Shown here: piece by piece, positions 49,831-61,745 of the stretch
Position numbering within the stretch: position 1 is the first letter of the stretch
Layout of the letters: every line of letters starts with the position of its first letter
Assembly: GCA_027574665.1 (NCBI GenBank)
Contig: CM050662.1
Coordinates: 5,114,501-5,178,500 of the forward strand
Direction of reading: 5' to 3'
Source of the DNA: Rhynochetos jubatus
Taxonomy: Eukaryota > Chordata > Aves > Eurypygiformes > Rhynochetidae
Length of the DNA: 64,000 nt
Notes under the pieces: model-generated
What the model saw: the letters and a program-made list of their open reading frames with translations, nothing else
Databases searched by the model: none
Told to the model about the DNA's origin: nothing
Program-made: the position numbers and the translations under genes

Positions 49831-51802
49831 ATATAAAAAGAAGGGTACTGCTTTAATATAGTAAGTACTAGCTAGTACGATCACAGCCACTATAACGAAA
49901 CTCTGAAGACACGGTTTGAGTGATGTCTCTTTTCTGACCCTTTACCTCATAAAGCTGATCCACACTTGACTTTTAAAGCTAAAGATCCATAGCTCCAGCT
50001 TCAAACTGGCAGAGCAGGAACTTGCCGTTTCTCTCAGCAAGTCTCAGCTACCAGTTGTACATCTTGAACCTCCAGACCTGAACTCAGGTGCTGCTTCTGT
50101 GGTTCTTCATTATCTGCATGATAAAGGAAAATACCTAGCCAGAATGCAGCAGGACATCTGTCCACCTGTGAGGACAGAGGTACTACACCTTTGTCACCAG
50201 CGCATTGTGTGAGCAATCTCCCCAGGCAATAAATTAACCTGTCATTGTAAAGGTGAAAGACTGGCACTTGGAAGAAGTTTTAAAAGGAACACAAGGTCTA
50301 ATTTAATCCTTAATCACCAGAAAGATTCTGAAATCCATAGTGAGCGAGGCTCTTCATTCAAACTGTTGAAATGCAGGGTACTGCGCACTTCGCCCAAACC
50401 CTGAAGGAAAGCTGCAGGCATCCCACACTGTAGCGTTAGGAGTTCGCCTCTACTGCGTGTCTTTTTGGAAATGATCGGTATCCAACAAGGTGGGATGGAA
50501 ACAGCCTAACACATCCTTGAACAAAAGGATTTGGAGACAAAACCCCTGAAAAACCCACACCCCGGTATCAGGTTGCTGAGCTGTCCCTTCCCACAGAAGG
50601 AAAACAAGTACGTGTTATCAAGCAGGCTGATAGCCTATCAAAGATTTGCTGAATCAGAACACACTAGAAATGAGCAGGCTCACCTGAACAGAAGCCATGC
50701 TTTATTTCATGCAGAACCGTATTATTGATTTTCCTGAGGCCTATGATTAATTTGAATACTGAATGAAAAGAGAAGAGTTTAAGTTATTAGGTTCTTTGGT
50801 ACTTCTGGCGACAGCCGAATTAAGATTTCAGAATGTTTCCATCCATCGCTACAAACAGAACACACTTCGATTTGCCTTCTGATGCAGTTTGCACAAACCA
50901 AACATTGAACAAAGGAACTTGCGTCTTTTGAGGGAAAAGAGAAAGTGTGTGAAGTGCTAAGAGAAAACAGAAGTGAAAGCTCCAGAGATAAAAGGTCTTT
51001 CATTTATCCTCAGAGCAGGCACAGCACAATGCGCTGTCTCCATCCACAGGCGCTACCTGCGCCCACCCTGCTCTGCAGCGCCCATCATGATATACGGATA
51101 TTGTGACAGGCACATACACACCTCTGCTGTCTCTGAGCAACATGTTACATTGTATGGTGAAGAGGCTTTGGCTACCTTCATACAGACGCAGCCCTTTCAT
51201 AAAGAAAGTCCATATTCACTAAATGGGTAAAGCAAATCTAGGACAGATATTAAGACAGCAGTCAGGCCACTGAAATCCTTTCCCTCCTCTGCTGCACAGA
51301 GCACGTCTGGGATTCAGTCACTTGCCTTCCCCGCTTCATTCACCGAAAACTCCAAGTGTGTTTTCCTTTGCAGCCTTTGTGATACGACCTGGCTACATCA
51401 TAGGGTTGTTTTCCCCAAGTGCTGTACCAACAGGAAAATAGCAACTCACGTGGACCACCCACAGCGTGACCATTAGCCAACACTTAACAACTGATGAGCC
51501 AGCTCTGTGCATGCACATTCATCACAGCCCACAGAAATGGAATTTGGTAGACAGGGATCAACCAAACTGGTATTCCAGGGCCTTTCCACCACACGATGAC
51601 CACAATTATGATTTGCTGCTCTCATCCCATACAACACGTAACGAGCATCAATGCATGCAGAGCAGTTACCAGCTCAACCACCAACCATACTACAAAATAA
51701 CAGGTGCAGCTTTCCCTGCATCAAAGTACGCTCTGGGAGGTGCTACACGCTGCAAAAGTCAAAACGTTAAGTTAGGAATCTGCCAACCTGGCAGTTACCC
51801 AC

Positions 51803-52372
51803 AATAGTGGTTTAACCCCAACTGGCAGCTAAACTGCACACAGCCGCTTACTCATCCCCCCCCAGGACGATGGAGGAGAGAATCAGAAGGGTGAAAGTGA
51901 GGTAACTTGTGGGTTGAGATGCAGTTTAATAACTGAAATATAAAATATAATAATAATAAATTGTAATTACTAGGAAAATAACAAAGAGAAATAAAACCCA
52001 AGTGATGCAAATGAAAACAACCGCTCACCTCCAAGTGACCAATGCGCAGCCAGTCCCCAAGCAGCAGGCCCTCCTCCACCAACCTCCCCCCTGGTTCTGT
52101 TGGTGAGAATGACACCATACGGTCTGGAATGTCCCTGTGGTCAGTTGGGGTCAGCTGTCCTGGCTGTGCCCCCTCCCAACTTCTTGTGCCACCCCCCCAG
52201 CATCCTAGCTAGTGGCGTGGGGAGCAAAGGCCTTGGCTCTGTGTAAGCACTGCTCAGCAGTGATGAACAAGTGCCCTGAATTATCAACACTGTTTCCAGC
52301 ACAAACCCAAACCACAGTCCCATACCAGCTACCATGAAGAACTGGAACTGTATCCCAGCCCAAACCAGCACA
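51803..52372 (-). mobile_element. solo LTR of a related ERVL-like subfamily, sense on minus
   Basis: The plus strand runs from TGGTTTAACCCCAACTGGCA (near 51808) to CCAGCCCAAACCAGCACA (52372). Between these lie ACTTGTGGGTTGAGATGCAG, CCAATGCGCAGCCAGTCCCC and CAGTTGGGGTCAGCTGTCC in the order of the widespread avian LTR whose sense end reads GGGGTTAAACCATGACA. It shares ends with the LTRs at 8.74 and 40.56 kb but differs inside, so it is a sister subfamily. The target duplication is unclear (CCCAC against TTCAC), which fits greater age. No internal genes are present. Confidence 0.88.
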
Positions 52373-54120
52373 TTCACAGACACCTGGGGGCTGCTGCCTC
52401 TATTGCCAATGGGGCTCAAGGGAGCAGCTGGCAGTGAGGTACAAGCACGGTGGGTAAGGACTGACCCTATCTGCACCCTGTTCCAGCCTGCTAGGCAGAG
52501 CAGCAGCAAGCCTGGCTTCCCAAGCCACCTGCTCCCACCTGCCCCTTGTGCCAGGGCTGCAGAAACTAAAAGCAGAGGCTGCTTAGGCAGACTACCTGTT
52601 CCTTCCCAGATAAGAAGAGAAACCCATGTACAAAATGCCCATCTGTTTCCCCTTCTTCCCCTCCCTCCAAAATATATCAATCTCTTCTCAGTGACATCTG
52701 CATGTTCAGCAGGATTTGGAGCAGCTCAACACCTCACTCCCTGATAGACATCCTAATCCCTTCCAACTCTGTCAGCCCTGAGAAATCACCACCTTGGAAA
52801 CGTTTCCTGCATCTCTAACACAGGTTCTGATCCAGAGCACTGCACTGCTAGCAACAGTCACTGCTTGGCAGCCTGGACCTGTGAGGCAGCGGGGCTGCGT
52901 GCAGCACTGGCACTGCGGAATGAGATGGCATGCTGTCACCCACAACCCAGGATGTGCTGGGATAGCTGCATGGTTCTGCTGAGCACTTGCTGCAGATGAG
53001 CAGGGGTACAAGGGTGAGAGTTGGGCAATGCATTTTCCACACCTCCCAGGCACCACGCACTAGACCTGTAGCAGCTTCTAACGGTGACAGCAGAAGCTGC
53101 CAGAGTCAGCAGCTGTAAGCTAGTATGGCCATTTCCTAGCTGAGGGTCCCAGTCCAGAGAGCCTGGGGACCAGCCTGCACCCTGCCAGCTCAGCCTGGCT
53201 GGGCTGTTGCCCAGCAATGCAGCTAGGACAGATAAGTTCACAGAGTTTATCCCATTTTTTTCCCCAGCTATACCAGACCTAGGGAAGGTAACCCTTTCCC
53301 TCACAGACTTTGTTCCTCTTTTTAACAGCAGCAGAGGTAAACGTCACTACCTTCCGCTGGTTATCACAAGAGTTTTATATCAATTAAAAAATGATAATTT
53401 TAAAATAAAACTAATTGAGTGTAGCTTTAAGCTGCTCCTCACTGGTGGAGACAGATGGTGAGTGTTTCAGGCACAGTAAGATTTGAGACATGAAAGCACC
53501 ATCATGGACATTATGGCATAAGGCTCAACAAAAGAGTTTTCCTTCAATAAACTGGAATAGAGCTTCCTCTCATTTTTCTGGCTACTCTAGAGCTGGAATA
53601 AATCAGTAACATGCTTCATAGATGTTTTGTGCAAAAAGGAATGTGGATCTTCCCCACAAGACTTGAGAGGTTACTGGCATCTACCCTTTGAGCACTTGCA
53701 AGAACTGTAATGAGGAAAGGTCCAGTATAGATTCCTTTGCACACAGAGATGGATGCAAAATGTAATCCACAAAATGGCCATTTTTTAAAGGATGCCTGCA
53801 AATGCATATGGACCACAGTACATTCACAAGAGTTCTACAGTATGTTTGTGAAAGCTGCATTATTTAAATTTTCAATCATCGTTAATGGTACCACTGCTTG
53901 CATAAGTTGTCAGGTCTAAACTGTCATTTTGTGCCCCTGATGTCATACTTTAGTGTCTTTAAATGCTAAAAATGACATCCAAGAACAGGAAATGAGCACT
54001 TCAAGGAAACTCTTTTTGGTTATTTCCTGATACAAGTTATTTTGCATACTTACTAGAACAAGTACTTTTCAGTAACTCATGCAAACACATACAGGCAGCA
54101 GTGAGCTGCCTACACACAGT
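52373..54120. other. single-copy non-coding DNA between LTR and CR1
   Basis: The first 900 bp are GC-richer than average and give overlapping frames on both strands (up to 136 codons plus, 122 codons minus) without recognisable domains. I see no promoter, repeat family or RNA gene here. From about 53.25 kb on the DNA is AT-rich and featureless. Confidence 0.5.
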
Positions 54121-55493
54121 CATAGAATCACAGAATAATTTCGGGTTGGACAGGACCTTAAAGACCATCCAGTTCCAACCCCCTGCCATGGGCAGGGACA
54201 CCCTCCACTAGACCAGGTTGCTCCAAGCCCCATCCAGCCTGGCCTTGGACACTTCCAGGGATGGGACAGCCACAGCTTCTCTGGGCAACCTCTTCTACCC
54301 TTACAGTGAAGAATTTCTTCCTGATACCCAATCTAAATCTCCCCACTTTCAGTTTAAAGCCATTACCCCTTGTCCTGTCACTCCCTGCCCTTGTAAAAAG
54401 CAACCCCCCAGCTTTCTTGTATCCCCCCAGGCACTGGAAGGTGCTATAAGGTCTCCCCGGAGCCTTCTCTTCTTCAGGCTGAACAAGCCCAACTCTCTCA
54501 GCCTGTCCCCATAGCAGAGGTGCTCCAGCTCTCAGAGCATCTTCGTGGCCTCCTCTGGACTCACTCCAACCAGTTGATATCCTTCTTATGCTGAGGGCTC
54601 CACAGCTGGACACAGCACTCCAGGTGGGGTCTCACAAGAGCAGAGCAGAGGGGGAGAATCCCCTCCCTCGCCCTGCTGGCCACACTTCTCCTGATACAGC
54701 CCAGGATACGGTTGGCTTTCTGGGCTGCCAGCGCATGTCCAGATTTCATCCCCCAGTACCCCCAAGCCCTTCTCCCCAAGGCTGCTCTTGATCCATTCCC
54801 CACCCAGCCTTTGTGCCTGGGATTGCCCTGACCCATGTATAGGACCTTGCACTTGGCCTTGTTGTCATTGTCAAACTTGCTGAGGGCGCACTCAATCCTG
54901 CCATCCATGTCACTGACAAAGATGAACAGCACTGGTCCCAACACCGACCCCTGAGGAACACTGCTTGTTACTGGTCTTCACTCAGACACTGAGCTGTAGA
55001 CCACAACTCTAAGACCATCAAGCCAGTTTTTTTTTTTAATCCATCAAGTGGTCCATCAGTCAAATCCATGTCTCTCCAATTTAGAGAAAAGGATGTCATG
55101 TGGGATGGTGTTGAAGGCTTTGCACAAGTCCAAGTAGATGATATCAGTTGACCATCCTTTATCCACTGAGGTTGTGACCCCATCATAGAAGGCCACCATA
55201 TTCATCAGGCATGATCTGCCCTCGGTGAAGCCATGTTGGCTGTCACCAGTCACCTCCTCGTTTTCCATGTGCTTTAGCATGGTTTCCAGGAGGATCTGCT
55301 CCATGATCTTGCCAGGCACAGAGGTGGGACTGGCTGGCCTGTAGTTCTCTGGGTCCTCCTTTTTTCCCCTTTTTAGAGATGGGGGTTATATTTCCCCTTT
55401 TCCAGTCAGTGGGAACTTCACTAGTCTGCCACAACTTCTTGAATATGATGGATAGAGATTTTGCAGCCTTATCTGCTCGCTCTTTCAGGACCT
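54121..55493 (-). mobile_element. CR1 LINE, 5'-truncated with intact 3' end
   Basis: This is the largest CR1 of the window. The 3' end is at the low coordinate, where two terminal octamers in antisense (CATAGAAT, CACAGAAT) begin the element. The antisense 3' UTR follows (CCATCCAGTTCCAACCCCCT and onward). The reverse transcriptase is split over several minus-strand frames. It includes the motif A region [18 protein letters not shown] near 55.1 kb, where the usual second aspartate (KAFD) is N, then LGPVLFIFVSDMDGRIECALSKF near 54.9 kb and the C-terminal ALVRPHLECCVQLW near 54.6 kb. An internal deletion near 54.87 kb removes the catalytic YADD segment and the residues after it. The 5' part is missing, as is usual for CR1. 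It is dead but the youngest CR1 here by divergence. Confidence 0.96.
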
Positions 55494-55969
55494 ACAGATT
55501 TAGCCTAAAAATATTCACAGGATATTATACCTGCAGCAAAGAAAACCCAAGAATACAGAATTTCTTGCCCCATTTGTGGGGAGGGGTTCAAAGTGTCAAG
55601 AGCCATTAAACTATCTTTAAAAAAAAACTTGTTCAATACAACAGTCTGAAATGCAAAAGATTAGACTTACTTCTCTGCAGGAATAAACAGTGTGATATTT
55701 TTAAAAAACCCACCAAACTTCCATTTTATGTAAATTCTCTTCAAAAGCTTCATTCTCAAATACATTTCACAGTTCATTCATGCTGACAAGCGCTTCTTAT
55801 CTTCTGAACCTCCAGCCTGTTGGGCTGAACAAAACGTGTATAATTTGCCTTTAACTGTTTCAGTGCATCGCTCAGGGAGGAAAGCGGAATGCCAGAGGGA
55901 TTTCCCTGATCCGAGAGATGGCCATTTAAGCTGGAAACCCCAGAAAAAATTCAGGTCATTCCATCCTTA

Positions 55970-56150
55970 CTGTTATTTTAATCTAAATTAATCAGCTCAG
56001 TTTGGCCATTGTTCATTACGACTATGTTCTTTTTGGAAATGCATCTATCAGCTGTGGTTTAAAAAAGTTAAATGGCTCGCTGTAAGGCAGAGACCGTAAA
56101 GCATATTACAGCTCTACCTTGTTAGGAAATGTAATAAAGACAAGGCCTGG
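55970..56150. promoter_or_regulatory. candidate conserved non-coding element
   Basis: The block holds TTATTTTAATCTAAATTAATCAGC, GGCCATTGTTCATTACGAC (a SOX-like CATTGTT beside CATTA) and TGTAATAAAGACAAGG in complex sequence. SOX-like and homeodomain-like motifs together suggest enhancer texture. No conservation could be tested. Confidence 0.25.
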
Positions 56151-59100
56151 ATATTCTGGAGAAGAGGGACAACAAAAGATTTTAAGCACAGACACAGAGC
56201 AAGGACATTCTCGTATTCAGGTCAAACTCCTCAGTCTTACGTAACTCCTAGCTAATTTTTCAAAGCAATTGAGTCTGAGGAACTAAAAGTAAATCTGTTT
56301 TTACCACACAATTTTACTTTTGCAAGGGATGTCCGTGCAACTAAGTTTATAACCCAGTTCATATTGCTTTGCTCCCCTGCTGTATTCTTTGTGAACTGAA
56401 TGAACAGCCAGACCTTCGGTATGGGTGCTCAGATTTATAGAGTGGCTTTGGCAGCTCTGCTTCCCACCCCTGCTACACCCCAGTGTTCTGCAAAGACAGT
56501 GCATTCAGGAGAGATTTTTTCCAATCAGCTGTTCTCTGCAACATCTAGAATCTGTGTTTTAAATAAACAGTTAAGAAATCTCAATTTATTTATGAGTGAA
56601 ATCATGTAGTTCCTTCCAATTTGCATGATCCTGTAAGTATAATTCGATACAAACAACTCTGATCCGTCTGGATAGTCACAGACTAAACCAGGAATAATCA
56701 GTTACTGATTGTAAAGCACTTTGAAGACAGGAAGTCACAAATACTCTCATCTACCCAGGCATTTTGTTTAAACTTGCCAGGGGCTCCAATAACAGAAGCA
56801 CTTTGCTGAGTGAATAAAATTGTTAGTTTCTCCATGAAAACATGTAAAATGTTAATGAAACAAGCAACAAACCCAAAAGACATATAAATTTTGAATTAAA
56901 AAAAAAAGGGGGAGGGAGGGGTAGAAATAAATTGAGCACTTTTGCCGGCAAACGCCATTATGGGTAGCCTTTGTGAGGTTTGTTGGTTGGTTGGTTTTTA
57001 GAGCAGTCAAATGCTACAAGATCAAAACACATTTTTGTTGAGAATGGCATTTCATCAAGTTCCTGCACAACAAGAGAGACTACTAAAATACTGGTTTCTT
57101 TAAAGTGTTTTAAGAGATTACTGCAACAAAAATTAGGCTTTTAATTAAGCACTGAAGAGGAGAAACACACAGGCCCATTCTGGCAGGCTTCTGGGCAAGG
57201 GCTTGTGAAACTAAGCTAGGACACAGGTTATTTCTGCAGTGTAAGTTAAAACTTCTCAGTTCCAAAATTAACACCACTTTCTTTAGGGCATGAAAGTCCT
57301 CTGCAAAGCCAAATTAACGTTTTATCTTGTGCCCTGTGCCAGCAAAAGTGAATTTTCTGTCTACCAGAACAAGTGACCTTCAGTGCACTTGGGGTCCACC
57401 TCAACTTTAAGTGCTTTTAGCTAAACCTCTCAATTTTTAATAAACATATGTCCTCTATAGCACACTGCATGGATGCTACAGTCACACACCTCTTCTGTTT
57501 CCATCCACACAGCAACTCTCTACATTGTATTACTCACCTACCATTATACATTTCTGCCAGCTGTCTACACACCACCTGTTTTACACATTCTGTGAATCCA
57601 TGGGCACACGTTTGTGTGTTTTCATATAGCTCCTGAATCTTTTAAAAATGTTTATCCCCCTTCCCTCCAACAAGACACAAGGAAATCTTCCCAACCAAGA
57701 AAACATGAATCTTTCAGAAAAAGAAGCTACAAAGAATAAATTCAGTGTCCATTTGCTGATTGTCAGCCCTTACCGCTCCTCCGTCTCTACAAAAACTCTA
57801 CTCTCCTCTCACTTCAGAGAGGAGAGAGATTTTAGCAGACAACGTTTACTCCTGTGGACTGTATTTTATCATGGCAGCCCACTTCCCTTATCACCCTTTA
57901 CGCTTCCCAGATGTATGCTATCCTTTCCTCAGGAATTCTTCATTTAATCGGATGAATGGAGACCTACTTGAAAGAAAATTCAGGACATGAAACCTTATTC
58001 TGCTCCCTGTAAGGTGCGACTAACTGCAGATTTAAGGATCTGAAAGCATGGCCTGGATTTGCGCTCGCCGGGCAGCTCTGCACCAGGGCCCTGCCTGAGC
58101 CAACAGCTACCTGTGGGCACTGGCTGTACCGCAGCCCAGCACGAACTCTGCTCGCTGCTGTTACAACCCACGTGGGCCCTACAGCCCAAACTCATCGCAG
58201 CTTTGGCCAAGCCAGCGTCAGTCCCATGCAGCAGCTCCTTTTCCAAGGCTCTCAGTAACTGCTCTTTCCAATGAGTCTTTCTGTCCATCAAGGATACTTG
58301 TTCTCCTCTTCATGGGTGACACACCAACAGCCACAGGCAGGGAAAATGGGGATTAGCCATCTCCAGCTTTTGTAGGGGATTTCTCCTGCTCAGTCCCCAA
58401 GGGCAATAGAGCGGACCCCTCCAGGTCTCCTTCCAGAGCAGACCTCCCCCACTGCCCCATCAGCTGCTGCAAGCACCACTCACAGGATTTTCAGCAGGAT
58501 AAAAATTGCAATCGAGGTCCATTTCCATGATCTCTGTAGCATACAATGCAAGCAATTAAGCAATTTAATACATGACAGGAACCAGCTTATTAACATTTCA
58601 TTCAGTAGTGGCAAGGTAGCTAAAAATTACTCTCATCAACTTTCTGGAGATTCAGAGTTATCTTTTTCTCTGATAAAAGCCCAAATGCCCAGGAGTTTAT
58701 AGACTAATTAAGTTTTCAGACCAGACACAGAATCTCACAATAAAGTTTCAAGCAGTGTTCCGTATCATCCAGTTTATTCAGAACATCTGTTCTACAGCAT
58801 TACTCCTGCAAACACAGCATTTCTTAACATACCTCCAATCTCACAGAAGTTTGAGACTGCACCTCTGATTTAGTCCTGACTTTTCTAGTGACAAGGTGAC
58901 AGTCTTCACCCTCTGCCCAGGGCCAAACACTGGCAGATCGTCTGTTAGCAGTGCCGAGGAATCCCTCCTGCTCGGAGCCTACACAGCAAGGCATCAGGCT
59001 TACTTTAGAACAGAGGGTGTAGAAAGATGATTTAAGAGTTTACAGCGGAGAAGTCTGCCATACCTGAGCATCGCAGGTATCTATCAAAAGCTTTGATTAG

Positions 59101-61599
59101 GTTAGGATATACAAATCACAGTGAGGTTAGGCCAGACCTTTTTCCATTTACAAGCATGTTTTCCTGTAGCTCATCTAAGAGCAACTAAAATAAATCAAGG
59201 TAGCCAGGAAATCTAAGGGAGAGATTTATGAATGGCAATAGCTGGAGCTTGTCTTAGCCAGTAATTCCGATAGATACATTCTGTGCAAAGTGCAAAATTT
59301 ACTCAAACATCGTGTGGATGCAAACGTGGAGGTGTAATTAGTTGGGAAAAAAAACCCACCCAAACAAGCATCCCAATCTTTTAGACAAACTTGAAACAAG
59401 AGAAACAGAGGAAAGAGGGATAAACTGACATACATTTAGACACGCACCACTTTAACAAGTGATATAAGTGAAATAGAACCAGATTTCCCCTATTTTTTAA
59501 AATTTCAGTAACATTTCCATTGTCACAATTCAGTGGTGGTTTAACAAGTGTAGATTTGAGAGCTTACACACGTTTTGCTTAAATTACTGCCTTCTCTTTC
59601 CAGAGGCAGAGCTGTGGGGGCACAGAACAAACTCTTCCTTCTGTGCTTTAGGGAAAGGGACAAATCTTAGAGCAGCTCGTATAAAGGCACTTGGTGAAAA
59701 TCCTCCTATTCATCCGGCTCAGCACCAGCCTCCTGCTCCACGGCACGCTGCATCGGGGTATTCAAGGGCTCGTGTTGTGGGTGTTTGGAAAGGCTCTCCA
59801 GGGCCTGCCTGTGATTAAAGGAGTCTCTAATAGCTGATCAAGACCACGGGCTGTGCACAGCCAAGAGGAGCCTACTGTACATCACAGATGAGTTTTATTA
59901 ACAGATGCTGACACACCTGCCTGCACCCACAGTGCCCAAGTGCCAGGCTCAGAGAGCTCTCCCACCAGGCAGTCCCTGTGCTACAGCAGCCCTGGCCTGC
60001 CTACAGCTACAACAGCAAGGTCCTTCCTCTGTGCGCAGGGGGACGAAAACAGCCAGTGCCTGTGTAAAAACCAATTGTCACTCTAACATAAACCCCACCA
60101 AAACAAACCTCAACAACATTCACCTCCATGTTTATTGCTAATCATTACTAATTCATTTTGGGTGCACTGCAGTATGACAGCAAAGCCATTCGGTATTCCT
60201 GAGGGCTGGAAACACAGGCTGAGGTCCTACACGCTGCCTGAGCAGGATGCAAATGTTGCAGCTCCCTTTCTGACAGGGAGGTTTGGCTGTGCCCCCAGAG
60301 AATCCTGCGTACAGCCCTCAGGAAACAGTGCCCTAGAGAATGGGACAAAGTTTGGAAATCCTCACCGACCTGCACTATGTTTCTTCATCCTCAAAGGTTA
60401 CTCGTTGGAGTTTGAAGAGGCCAAAGTGGCTTCTGACACGACACACGCTGCCCTATGGGCACCAGTCAACCCCTGCCACCTTGTCACTGCATGCCACCAC
60501 ACCAGAAGTTCCCCTTATCTTCCCCCTCAAACACTGAAGTAATGAAATAGGCTGTCAGACCCTCTGCCAGTGTTAGAGGACACCAGAGTTGTTCCTTTCT
60601 CCAGAGAGCAGCTAACTAGCACCCCCAGCTTGCCAGCTTTCCTCCTGCCTGGAAGTTTTTGCTTTTCAAGCTAAGAATCACAACCTTGGGTTGATTTCAA
60701 TCTCCCCCACCTTATTCACCACAGTAAGCACAACCAGGTCCTTGAGCAACAGATGACCTGCAAGCTACAGTCCTGTGTCCATGCACAGGCACATGCTCCT
60801 GAGAGTTCTGTCACATCTCTGCAAGTGAACAAGACCCTCTTTGCTTAAAAAAAAAAAAAAAAAGCCCCCAAATAACCAACCACAACCTTGGGAAAGCTGG
60901 GGTAAAGGCTTTCTCCCAGAATTCCTTCTGAAGTTACCAAATCTAATTCATGTCTAGGGCGATGACAGCATTGTCCTGTAACACTTAATGGGGCTCACAC
61001 TGCAAGTTAGAGGGGAAGAATCCCCTTTCTGCGTTCATTCCCAGCAACAAACCCATGCTTTGGTTTTACACACCATCATTCCCCAGTGAGATGCAGAGAG
61101 GACTAACATACATTTAAGGTCTAGAGCTTCCCCAAATTAGAAAAATAAGAAAGAGAACTGTGTACCCATCACCATATAATTTCCATGCTCCCGCCCCTCA
61201 CTTCTGCTTTCTTATTTCTTTTGCAGAAGTGCCAAGGGAAAGCAGCCTCACTTGGTACAGAAGAGAATTCCAGAAGAATTGGTACTCTGCTCCTGCTAAA
61301 ACTCCACAGCAGTGACCAAGTATTATGCTTTCAGGAGAAAACAAGTATCACTGAAGAGAGTTTCTGTAATCTTCTGACCAAATGTTATCTGTTCTCTAAA
61401 CACTGCATCCTGAGTGACTGTAGTTTTAATGAGGAACACTCCGTAGCTCTAAAAACCGAGCTACAGACTAAGCGAAAGATCGATCGCAGGTCATTTTGAT
61501 ACTGTGTGCCCTCGGCTATGATATTGCTTCACTGACAGCAATTAACTAAGGTCAGCAATATCATTTACCCCTTTTTAAATTACAGTGCAGAAACATTGC

Positions 61600-61745
61600 A
61601 TAGAGGAGCACAAAGTGTGTGAGATTTAGCAGCGACCTGGGAGCTCAATCATTAAGCACACAAGGGGGCACATTCTCTTCGCTCTGAGTGCATTTGCCAT
61701 TAATGCTAATAGCACGTCGAGAAGAAAATACACTCCATAAACTTT
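61600..61745. promoter_or_regulatory. candidate conserved non-coding element
   Basis: The sequence includes GGGAGCTCAATCATTAAGCAC, TTTGCCATTAATGCTAATAGCACG and intervening complex DNA with little simple repeat. The paired CATTAA/TTAATG and GCTAATAG cores resemble homeobox targets. The call rests on composition and motifs alone. Confidence 0.22.

Larger units (their letters stand above)
47401..51802. other. single-copy non-coding DNA
   Basis: No exon is supported. The largest frame (144 codons, 48589-49023 plus) has no domain. A-runs of 12-14 bases occur near 47.93 and 48.04 kb without retroposed sequence. A TAAT cluster at 49.43-49.53 kb and a hairpin at 49.81 kb are listed separately. Confidence 0.55.

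Noticed and set aside
51798-52377. CCCAC / TTCAC as a target duplication of the third LTR
   Set aside because: Only three of five bases agree, which is not better than chance, so it is not claimed.
60847-60863. Long A run as the tail of a processed pseudogene
   Set aside because: The upstream sequence has no recognisable transcript or retroposon and no flanking duplication.
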